A DNA stretch of 64,000 nt from Gnetum montanum. Its lineage: Eukaryota; Streptophyta; Gnetopsida; Gnetales; Gnetaceae. Location: the NCBI GenBank assembly GCA_015680685.1, contig MNCI01008581.1:509728-573727 (forward strand), read 5' to 3'. The notes beneath the pieces were generated by a model. That model saw only the letters and a list, made by a program, of their open reading frames with translations. It was not told the origin of the DNA and did no database searches. Below, piece by piece: positions 45,932 through 56,003 of this stretch (its first letter is position 1; the number at the start of each line of letters is the position of its first letter). The position numbers were made by a program, and so were the translations under genes.

Positions 45932-46985
45932 GCCACTATTGCATTTTTCTTGTTCGCATGTTGGTTTTTGTAAGCCATGTAGACTAGGTTCTTGCTTTCT
46001 TGCATTACCTCTTCTATGTCCTTCGTTTGGGAAAAGGCTTGACTTAGATACCTCAGGGCCAAGTGATACAGTTTTAACTTAATAAAGTCATTAATTGCAT
46101 CCTTGAAAATGGGTAGAAGGTGCATCCTTGCGATGGCTCATGGATTTCATTTAATGAGGCACTCCAACATTGAAAACATTTTGGCATAGGCTTTAGGAGC
46201 CCCTACTTGACCTACATGAGCTAGTTGAGGGTTGCTTCAGGTTTTAAGTTGTACTTGAAGCAAGTCACAAACTAGCTTAGGAGGTTCTCCAAGGAGGAGA
46301 TTAAGGCCCTAGGTAGCACATGGTACTAGTCTAAGGCTCTATTAGTTAATGACATGATGGACACATGTACAATAGTGTGCAACTAGGCTTGTAGTAGTAG
46401 ACATCTAGATGTGAATGTCACTAGGTGTGTGTTGGGATCCCCTTCACCATTGTACTTGATGAGTTGAGGCAACCAAGCCCTAGTTGACAAAGTTGGGGAT
46501 GGCACCATAGGAATTATGGGGTCATCTTAGTAGAAGTCCACCACATAAGTAGTTTTGGAGGAGGTGACTTTGAGTCGGTTGATCTCCTCCATCAAGCTCT
46601 GGATTAGCTAGAATGCTTGATCCAAGCTTAGAGATGTGCCAACTAGTTGTATTGGCTAGGCTATTTTTTGCATTGGTTGTACAACATAGGGTTGGATTGT
46701 TGGTTGTGGAGTCATGCAATGCATTTGATGCATTGGTTGTGCTATGGGCATGGTGATCGAGGTAAGCCATGCATGTGAGGGTTGGATTGACACTGAGGAT
46801 GCTGAAAAAATAGGTAGGATGTAGGATGACTAAGTTGTTTGGGGCATGGAGATGGCCCCTACATGGATGTAGGGTTGGGTAGGCATGGTTGCTATTGACA
46901 AGGATGGCTGAGTAGGTTGGGCTGATGCCATGATGGGCAAGGTAAATGGAGGAGGGGCCATAATAGGGAGTGGCTATTGAAAGAT
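45932..46985 (-). pseudogene. Tat-1 gag pseudogene, 5' part
   Basis: Minus strand. The segment running to the Ath-2 insertion reads FIKLKLYHLALRYLSQAF, aligning with FIKSQLYYLAPHSLSLAFT at the end of the Tat-2 capsid domain. Upstream nucleotides (46140-46560) align with Tat-2 41160-41600 but carry many stops. The beginning (46522-47010 frame) is a low-complexity proline/alanine/histidine region. The start codon and leader cannot be placed because the LTR edge here is eroded. Confidence 0.65.
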
Positions 46986-48637
46986 ATAACCTAACCCCAC
47001 CTCCATGCAAGGTCTTACTGGAAGCAAAGGCAGAGTGTCAAGAACGGTCTTGTCGATTGAACAAGGAATTTACCTATTGTGGCTAGATCAGTGGGTGCAA
47101 CTAGGGATGGCTTGCTTAGTCAAGATGAAAATGCAAATGATGCAAAACAATGCTAAGTGTTTTAAGTGGTGTTTCATGGTGCTAAGTGTAGAGTGCAATC
47201 ACGAGTGGGGGCAAGCATAGTCAAGGGTTTTGGCACAAATGGAGGTGCCAACCAGTGAAGACTAATTTCTAAGCATACTTATAACATGAACATGCTTTGA
47301 AAATGCAAAAAATGCAAAGGAAATGTAAAAAATGCAAGAGAGAAATAAAACACCATCCCAAATGGGTTTGAGCATAGTTAACTTCAAAAGGGGTTCAAAA
47401 GGTACGTAATGTACAATAGGCATAGTGGAGAGCATAGTCATAGTCTTAGTGGTGTTAGGTCATGAAGTCTGATGCTTGCCATGGTGTCTGTGCCTACCAA
47501 GTTGGTTTCCACTATGTACCATGTGCTATGGTGTCCTATAGAGCTATGATGGGCTTGTGGTGGATTATGGGATGCAACTTTGCCTCTATGCAGTGTGCTA
47601 GTGGTAGCCTCTGGGTCTTGTTCACCCAAGGCCTTTGGGTCTCATTTGTCCAAGAATGTCAAAATGTAATGTCAACTAGAAGAAATGCCAACCATCCAAA
47701 ACATTGGGGGTGCAAGGTATTTATAGGGCTAGGGTTAGCCCAAAATGTAGAGAGACTACCATGTGGTAGTGGGATGGTTGGAACTATGTTGTACCCAAAC
47801 TATGCTCTCCACTGAAGAAAATGGTGTCATGCAATGTTATGCTCTAATGGACTCTACGAGGCAAAGAGATTGTAACTATGCTGCCCAACTACCGAGAGGA
47901 CCATAATGTACCTGCAAAAACTGCCAAAAAATGCAACTTTTGTAGACTATGCTTTGTGACTATGCTCTCCATTGTAGTGAGTGGTGTAGAGCAGAGTTAC
48001 AATTTCAAGGAGAAGGATGATGCAAAAAAAAATGAAAATGCCTACTAAAGATGTGTTGGAGATAAGGTGAGTGCCACGGCTACATTATGAAGGCCTTTGG
48101 AGGCTATTCTGCATGTCTACACTTGACTATGCTCTAGACTAGGTGAGAGCATAGTCCCAGACTTAGAAAAAGTTTGTCCATTTGCTGACTACACTCCTAG
48201 GGAGGTTGACTATGCTCTCAAATGGGGTCAAGCATAGTCCCAGCAATGAAAAAAATCTTGCAAAAATCTAAGCTAATGAACTGTCTATGCTTGACTATGC
48301 TCCCATTTGGTGGAGAGCATAGTCTCAAAAATTAGAAAAATCTTGCCAAAACTAGGTCTTCCACACTGTCTATACTTGACTATCCTCCTAGGTAGGTGGA
48401 GAGTGTAGTCTCAATAGTTAGAAAAACTCTGTAGCAAGTGTCATCATTCTAACACTTAGAAAAATTTGTGAAATTGGTAGTTTGAGTTGACTACACTCTT
48501 TATTGTGCTGACTACACTATGGTGCAATGGAGAGTGTAGTCCCAACACTTAGAAAAATTTTCTAGAAGTGTTATTGTTCTAACACTTAGCCAAATTTGCA
48601 ATTGAGAAGTAGTAGCCTAAAAGTTTGTGGTGTTTTA
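46986..48637 (-). repeat. 5' LTR of Tat-1
   Basis: Homologous to 12550-14172; reverse TATA box at 47718-47725; U3 units of about 100 bp at 48110-48600. About 50 bases that should include the inner LTR end and primer site are missing next to gag. Outer end TTTA instead of TTCA, followed by the TSD AGTAA. Confidence 0.8.
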
Positions 48638-51340
48638 AGTAACATACAACCTTTGATTAATTGCCTATGACCCCAAAAAGAGAAGGAAAAGAAGGACCTT
48701 CACAAGAAGCAACCAAACACCTAAGAGGTGGTAGAGGCCAACAAGGCAAGCAAGTCAAGCATGAGGAGGAAGAGGCCCAATCATTTAGCATCCATCAAGA
48801 GGCTCCTATTATAGGGTAGTCAATCCATGGAGAGGCTATGAAACCATAAGCTCCAGTGCAAGGGTAATGCCTCACATTGTCCCTAGAATGCCTTGAAGCT
48901 ATTCAAGAGAAATCCATATTGACTATGGTCCTCATAGAAATGAACTTTCACCCATTCATGGCATTTGCTCCTAAGGCAGTCTAGATGCAGCTCCAAGCAT
49001 CATTGTTATGACACATTTTATCAAAAATTGTGAATGGTACCTTGGTGAGATGTACCAATTGTAGCACATCAAGAAAGAAGGCACCATGGTTAATATTGGT
49101 GGAGTCACTGTTTATTTCTTGGTCAAAGTAATTGCAAAGGCTCTAAATATGCCAAATGTGGGGGCCAAGTTAGCACATCTATCGATGAGGTCCAATCCTG
49201 AGACCAGAAAGTTATGGCTGAAGCGAGCATATAACAAAGAGAAAAAACATATAATGAATTGACTCTGGAAGAGAGGACCTATTTCAAGATAGGCACATAT
49301 CACCTCTTCCCCACCAAAGGGCTCAACAAAATCTCAACATACATAGCTAGGGGAGGTGCAATACTAATGGAAAAATACATGGCCAATATTCCCTAGTTGT
49401 GCTACTTTAGAGGCAATTCGAAGAGGAGGTAGGGAAGCCAACACTTCCATTCCATTATTTGATCTAAAAGCTATGTAAGCATCCTATAATCCTACAGTAT
49501 ACAAATGACATTCCTAGGAGGCCTCAGAATCCTTCTTTTGTTGAATTGCTCAAACTTGTAGCATTAATGAAAGACCTTGGTGAGGAATAAGAACTAGAAA
49601 AGGAAGCAAAAACAGAAAAGGAAATAGAATAAAAGCCTAAATAGCATTGTGAGGCACAAGTTCCATTACCACTTTCACAAGACTATATTCCTACAACGAG
49701 CCATTTGCAAATAATATCTAAAACACTTAGCTTGTGGAGTAGAGATGAGTCAAACCTCTTCAAAGTTGTCAACAATGCCATGTAGCCCACTATTTTTTCC
49801 TATCCAACAAGTGGGTAGATTTCACTATAATTAAAAGGAGAACCCTTGTGGTCATGAAAAATATTTGGTAATGTAGCATCCTTTTAGGTGATGCTTGAAA
49901 CAAAAGAAGGTGCCACAGTAGTGGTCATGTAGCATCAAGATGCAACAATTGTAACAAAGATAATGAAAAATCATATCAAGAAATATTTTATTATGCCTGT
50001 TGTGCCCCCAATGGATTTGACTAGGACCAAAGATGCACAAATGAATTCTTGTACTTCAATGACTCCTACAACCCATGAGAATGTACTAGATAGATTGTTC
50101 TAGATGGGACAAGTAATGACCACCTTATTTGACATCTCTAGTGATGTCACTATAGTACAATCAAACCTCATCACCACCAAATGGAAGCTAGTCATGGCTA
50201 AGACCAAGGTGAAACATGTAGAAGTAGAAGTGCAATGCTTGCAATAAGAGTTGGCCACCTTGAGCTAAAAGATGGAACCCTACTTAGTTTATTGCACTTG
50301 ACTAGGTGGGTCAATTCAAAACAAAGTAGCTGAACAAATTGATTGAAGAGAATAAAGATATTGAAGAAGAAAAAAAGAAGGTGGTTTGGAATGCCTAAGC
50401 TATTGACACTCAAGAATATGTGCATAAGAAGGCATTGACCATCACATAAGAAGAAAATAAATAACTTGCTACAAATAATGCAAGGTTGACCACTATCGAA
50501 ATACAAAAGAATATACTGGAGGAAAGTGTCCACCAGTTGAGAGAACAACTGGTGAGGATCAACTAGGACATCAATTGATTAGCCAGAGAGAATCAAATCC
50601 TCTTGATGAAGGAGGTCCATGTAATTCATCAAAAGTCTACAATCAAAATAAGTACATGGCAAAATGAGGCAAAAAAGAATGAGAAGCTGAAGGAGCACTT
50701 TTGGGACTAGGTTGGCATGTATAAGAAAATCACTGAAAAGAGAATCCATATGAAAAAAGCCTACATTAGATCCATGTCAGCACAAAATCCTAATTGGTAG
50801 CCCATCCTAGATAGTTATGCATTGGTCCACCAAGCAGAAGTAAAGAATAAAGACCTATAGATTGAGGACTTAAAGGAATACATGACATTAGCTAACTCTC
50901 GATATGCCAACCTTGCCATGTTAATAGCAGGTCAACCTAAAAATGAATTAGAAAAATAGGTAGAAACTAGCTACAAATTATATGAAAAAGAGTTTGCAGA
51001 CAAAAAAGATGTTTTATAGAAACTCCATGTAGCAAAATCAGAACTAGACATGATCAAGGCTAGCTACCATGGACAAAAGAATGTAGCCTCAGATCTAAAT
51101 GGGAGATTAACAGACCATCATGAGTTGAAAGAAAAGGCCAGAGCCTTCAAGGAGGAATGGTGATAGTTTGTGGCCTGGTATGTAAAAGCAAACAAGATGT
51201 TTAAACAACTACCATGTCCATTGGATGTATCAACTCTAGCACACATTAGTTCAGTAACCTAGATGGTACATGATCCTAGAACAGAGGAGGAAAAGTTGTA
51301 AACACTCTTAAACCGCTATAAATTCTAGAAGCCTAGTCAC
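48638..51340 (+). pseudogene. Ath-1 post-pol ORF (env-position), degraded
   Basis: Resumes Ath-1 after Tat-1. A frame series from about ATG 48661 is broken by many stops but aligns with the minus-strand region 56250-59050 of Ath-3. Shared segments are VKVIAKALNMPNVGAKL (VKAIA...LGLTNIGTQL in Ath-3), MYKKITEKRIHMKKA, and VHDPRTEEEKL (VHDPRSKEEKI in Ath-3). Much of it is K/E-rich and probably coiled coil (50180-51130). Athila-like elements often carry an extra ORF here, sometimes called env-like. I see no signal peptide, cleavage site or clear membrane anchor, so the function is unknown. Confidence 0.6.
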
Positions 51341-51384
51341 ACTTTAACCCTTGCTATAAGTGCAATTATTCCCATTATTTTTGT

Positions 51385-51856
51385 TTCACATGTGCTTTTG
51401 AAATATATCTTTTTTTTTGGACAATTGTACAAATTCATTCCATTGAACGCCTTCATTATGAATTTTTACTTTTTCAATTCTCTACTAATTGGTAGCATTA
51501 CTTGCTAAAAAATAAGTTGCAAGAAGAACTCTTTCTCTAGCATTTGTATGTAATAGTTCAAAAAAATAATTCATCCTAAACAACTAGGATTCAGCTTGCT
51601 CTTCACTTGAAACTCCATCAAATGATGGTGGCTTGTACTTTAGAAATTCTTGCAACTTGATAGCCCCATTATTCACCTTATTTTGATATTTTCCTGCCTC
51701 ATTTTCCTCATGATTCTATACTGTTGGCCATATATTTTGTTGTATAGCTATAGTAAGAAAAGTGATAGAATGGGCAAGTGCTGCAAAGGCCTCTTGCCAA
51801 TGTTGAGGAGGCTCATTCTCTTGGTTGCTAGAATTGGCACCACACTTATTCCTCAT
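51385..51856 (-). pseudogene. Ty3/gypsy gag N-terminal fragment, copy b (Chr)
   Basis: Minus strand from an ATG at 51856-51854. Beyond the part seen in copy a it continues as REKVLLATYFLASNATN and then EGVQWNEFVQL, the conserved gag-domain pattern (KVrlAtymL.g.A..WW...W.eF). The sequence stops near 51385, where Ath-1 DNA begins. No protease or pol. Confidence 0.7.
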
Positions 51857-52080
51857 ATAAGTCTTCATTATAATTACTATTCAAAGGCCTGTACACCCTT
51901 TGAATGTTGTGATTTAGTTGCCATGATAAAGTATTCCAAATCAACACTGAAGCCATTTCTTCTCAATTTCGGCATATGAACGATAGACCAACACCACATC
52001 AAATAATGCTCAAATTAAAACTTCATAAGAGGTTTCAAGGAATGTAAAAGAAAGCTAGACCTAGCTCTCTAATACCAAAA
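51857..52080 (-). other. Leader and tRNA-iMet primer-binding site of Chr copy b
   Basis: The reverse complement of 52060-52077 reads TGGTATTAGAGAGCTAGG, an initiator-tRNA type site, 3 bases from the LTR edge. Confidence 0.7.
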
Positions 52081-53033
52081 TGTAATACCCATTCATAGGG
52101 AGTAAGAGCTAACACCTGAAGCCCCCCAAAAAGAAAGCTAGTTGAAAAGAATAAAATGCATAGGTGGCTTTCTTTCTACAACAATCAAAATAACATTAAC
52201 GTATAAAAGTAAAATGAAATCAATAGTGGCTAGATCTAGCTCTTAAACATGTTAATAAATATTAATTTTAATAATTAAGAGGTAATTTTAAAAAGAAATA
52301 GCCATAGTAAAATATTTTTGCAAGATTCATCAGATTAAAAAAATCATTTTTTTTAATTTAACCTAAAAAGAAATATCTAATTAGGACCATTTACACACTT
52401 GTAAACCAAAGGAATGACCACAAAAGAAGATAAATTGATAATCTTAGATTTTTTCAATCACATAATAATATTTTATAATTTCCATCAACACACAAAACAA
52501 GATCATTTGAATTTAGCTCTTATAACCATTTTACCATTAATCATTTAATCAAAAAATGTATATGTTCAATAGTAGAGAATAGATAGATCACAACCGTAAA
52601 TTAACATCCTATATTTTCTCCCACTCCATCAACTTATAGAAAGATATCAAAATCAAACTTGAGAAGGTATAGGAAAAAAATGTAATTCAAGATTCAGATC
52701 CAAGATTTATGCATTCAAAGGAAATGGATCATCAACCAAATTCCAACCAAAGCCCAAAAATTCCATAATTTTAAAACATTTGCAATTATCTATTGGCCCA
52801 AGGATACTCTCACTTTCTACTAGTTGTACCAATCCTCATATTAGGGATCCTTTGCCCTATTGGTAGTCTTTTGCAAAAAATGCCTTAAATTGTTATGGGT
52901 GTTTCTAAATCATTACAAAAACAATTCTCATCCGAGTCATTTAGGTGTGAGAGTGCAAAGGACAAGTGGAGAGATCCAAGAAAAGCAATAAAGATGATGA
53001 GTCATGTTTTTCTCCCTATGAATGGGTATTACA
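52081..53033 (-). mobile_element. 5' LTR of Chr copy b with 22-bp inverted ends
   Basis: 953 bp. The first 22 bases (52081-52102) and the last 22 bases (53012-53033) are perfect reverse complements. LTRs normally share only a few inverted bases. The adjacent primer site and gag support an LTR, but the long inverted ends deserve attention. Confidence 0.65.
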
Positions 53034-53244
53034 AGATCAATGCCATCAAATAGGGCTATTTGATGAGATAAAAAGTGTAGCATTAAGTAGAGTACTCCTT
53101 TTTCATGACATGAATAGATTAGTGCTAAGATGTAGTCAATAGTGGACATCACTTAAGATCCTAGGTAAGTGAGGAGGTAAGCCTCTTAATACTTTATTAT
53201 CATTTTCCTTAGGAGATGATCTTGTGTAAATTATTTATAATTAG
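53034..53244 (+). other. Ath-1 DNA between Chr copy b and LTR 2
   Basis: 211 bases with no coding signal. Absent from copy a. The word TGATGAGTCATGT occurs inside the Chr LTR (52995) and at the start of LTR 2 (53245), bounding exactly what copy a lacks. Confidence 0.6.
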
Positions 53245-54132
53245 TGATGAGTCATGTATATGTCAGACCCGATACCAAATATATGATATCAAGGCCCTGA
53301 TATCAGATACATGATATTGGGTCCCAAGAAACAATGTCAAATATTTGATATCATCTCCTCTGTGCTAGCCTATAAATACAACACTTGGATGTACTATTAG
53401 GACATAGTTTTAGTTTTAGATTTTTGTTAGATTTTTCATAAATTGTTGATTTCCAATTTTGTTATTCCCAGTGCATGTTGATAGTGTGATGTTTGTGATT
53501 GTATGACATTCTTATTCGAGTGTGACATACTTGGACATGTTACATGATTGGAAATAAAGATTCAGATTACTTCCATCTATGTTGCATCCACTTAGATTAT
53601 TATTTTTTTCAATTATTTAATTGTTTAATTATTTACTATTTTCCTTAGTTAATATTTCCATTCATTGCTCTTTACGATTCCTATCATTAAGAAAAATGAG
53701 TACGATTAATCATGAGTGCTTAAGTGTAATTACTTGGTAATCTAGTAGTGTATTGTTTGGCAAACCTAGTGATGTACGCTTGGCAATTCCAATGGTGGTT
53801 ATACGAAGTCCAAGGCATGTGCAAATAATTAGGAATGGATATTCATTGCACGTAAGCTAGCTAGATTTTACTTTTCCTTGTTCATTATCTTAATTAATTT
53901 ATCTCTTTATTGTCATTACAAGTAGCATAGGATTAGACAACATCATATATCTCACTTTGGACTAAGTCATACATGACAAAGCTACCACTAGTCTAAGTGA
54001 GAAGACAATGAACTACAATGAAGGAATAATGATCTAGATGCATGACTAGTCCCATCCATGAACTTTGATCAGATCATGCGTGAACACTTGTGATTCATAT
54101 GGTTGGGCATAAGGGTACCTCATCACTCATCA
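53245..54132 (+). mobile_element. LTR 2 of the Ath-1 tandem element
   Basis: 888 bp, homologous to LTR 1 (1465-2320). TATAAATA at 53371-53378, AATAAA at 53553-53558, ends CTCATCA. U3 has several TGATATC/ATATGATATC palindromes. Followed after one base by a primer-binding site. Confidence 0.85.
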
Positions 54133-54133
54133 T

Positions 54134-54151
54134 TGGCACCATTACTAGGGA
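54134..54151 (+). other. tRNA-Asp-like primer-binding site after LTR 2
   Basis: TGGCACCATTACTAGGGA; same position and same type of decay as at 2322. Confidence 0.75.
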
Positions 54152-54257
54152 TGGTGCTTGTTATCTAGATTAGTTATATTATATAAAATCTCTATAAATG
54201 CATTAATGATATATCTTTCAAAAAATATTAAATCACACACATCATAAACTAGCAACA

Positions 54258-55156
54258 ATGTCTCTTTCACAAGGAAGTGATAATGCATCATATAGTAAAA
54301 ACATTCATTAGAGAACTAACGAGATATATGGTGAATAAAATTGGAGTGACCAACTTCATGCAAGGATTTCATATGTTCATGACCACCCTGACAACACTCC
54401 AAAGACTACATTCACCTAAGGCAAACAATCCTAGGGAGGATGAAATAGGTCCTAGACAAGGGAAGGCCTCAAGGCCTCAAACCTCCTTGAAACTAAGAAA
54501 CAATGAATCAAGGGACCTTGGAGAATACCATAGAAGCCATGGCAATCCTTCTAGTTCCTCACCTTTCTCTTTCCCTTCAGTGTCTAGTTCTAATGAAGAT
54601 GAATGTAGGTATGGAAATAAAGCTCCACTACAAGGCTGAAATAAAAATAAAAATCAACATGAACATAGGAAAAATTGTCACCATCAATTGAATAGGAATT
54701 TCCCTCACAACCTGTCTAACGATGATGAACCCTTATTGGGCATTAAAAGTATAATGCAAATCATAGAGGTAGTTAAGATATCTCACAGGAACGACAAAGA
54801 GAGTTGCCTACCTAGGCTTGACATGAATAATATTCCTAAATTTGTAGGAGGCTATGATTTGGATCCATCACATCAGACATAAGCCTTCGATGATGCCTGT
54901 GTCTGGTACAACATTGAAAATGAGCGGCAAAAGGTTAAGCTTTTTCCTAGGACACTAATTAATAAATCCAAAGTGTGGTATAGATTATTAAAACCAAATT
55001 CAATTTGATGATGGTCAACAATGCTAGAACTCTTCAACAAGAAATACCAAACCTATGCGAGGGTGTCTAACCTGAGGAGACAAATCTAAGGATGGAAGTA
55101 AGAACAACATGATCCCTTGGATATTATTCCCAATTGAATAGATGCCTAAGCCATGG
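54258..55156 (+). pseudogene. Ath-1 gag pseudogene of the second unit, truncated
   Basis: Begins at ATG 54258, colinear with 2446-3405. A frame from 54277 is open for 120 codons but differs from the first unit by a frame change. The segment PRLDMNNIPKFVGGYDLDP (near 54820) matches the same place in the first unit. It ends abruptly at CCATGG (55156), where the Ath-3 LTR begins. Confidence 0.75.
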
Positions 55157-56003
55157 TGATGAGTGGTGAGGTACCCCTACATCCAACCATACAAATCACA
55201 TAGTGTTGATGTGTGATCTAGTTGAATTCCATGGACTTTATAGTTTCTAGTGCACTAGTCTTCTAGGTAGTGAACCTTGCCTTAAGGTCAATCATTGTCT
55301 TCCCAATTACACTTGTGATGTACACTAGTATGATTATGTGTAATTGAGGCATCTAATTTTTATCATTCTGTATTTTATGGTTTTGGTTTTTAAAGAGAGA
55401 TAAAGTAATTGGATTAACTAATTTAATTTAACTAATTAACTAGTATTTAAGTAGTCCTAACATAAGCATCTTGTCCCATGTTTTGCACATGTTCTAAACC
55501 CATGCATCCATTGCTAGGTTACTAAGCATTATGCTACTAGGCATACCAAGCAATAACACTGCTAGGATTACTAAGAAAATATGTGTTACGCTTGAAGCAG
55601 TCGTACTTATGTGTTTAATCTATCTAGCTTACCTTGCTTAATTACTTCATTAGCTTAATTAGGAAAAAACATTGAATAAATAATTAAAAACATTAAATGC
55701 ATAAATAAAACATTTAGGCTATCTAGAATGCTACAAGGTTTATCAAGAAGTTCATCTTTATTATTGCACACACTACTGTGCTCATGTACAATAATGCTCG
55801 AATAAAGATCCGTACACTCAATGACTCCTACTACGGGCACTTGGGAGAAATATTCTAACTCTCAAATGAACAAACTACAAGAGCTTCACTATTATTGAAA
55901 TCTTGTTGCCATAAATGTAGCTGGTAGGCATGTATTTATAGCCAAAAAATGAACACAACATTGATAGGGCCTTGTTAACACAACTAAGAAATGCAACTCA
56001 TCA
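55157..56003 (-). mobile_element. 3' LTR of Ath-3
   Basis: 847 bp in reverse orientation: plus strand TGATGAGTGGTGAGG...GCAACTCATCA. Reverse TATA box TATTTATA at 55933-55940. The plus-strand start matches the reversed ends of the other Ath LTRs (GGGTACCTC.CC.CTCATCA). The polypurine-like GTTGTTGGGTTA precedes it on the minus strand. Confidence 0.8.

Larger units (their letters stand above)
12497..48637 (-). mobile_element. Tat-1: non-autonomous Tat-like element nested in Ath-1
   Basis: Minus-strand element with LTRs at 12497-14172 and 46986-48637 and a perfect 5-bp TSD, AGTAA (12492-12496 and 48638-48642). Its own length without the nested Ath-2 is about 8.7 kb. The order on the minus strand is LTR, gag, protease remnant, minisatellites, 3' untranslated region, polypurine tract, LTR. 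RT, RNase H and integrase are absent. The outer ends have decayed from TG/CA to TA/TA. Confidence 0.85.

Noticed and set aside
51340-51500. Hydrophobic stretch that might be a membrane anchor of the Ath-1 post-pol ORF
   Set aside because: This DNA encodes the Chr gag domain on the minus strand (REKVLLATYFL and following), so the hydrophobic plus-strand reading is incidental.
52081-53033. Stand-alone DNA transposon with 22-bp inverted ends
   Set aside because: A primer-binding site and gag follow directly on one side, and no target duplication flanks the unit here.
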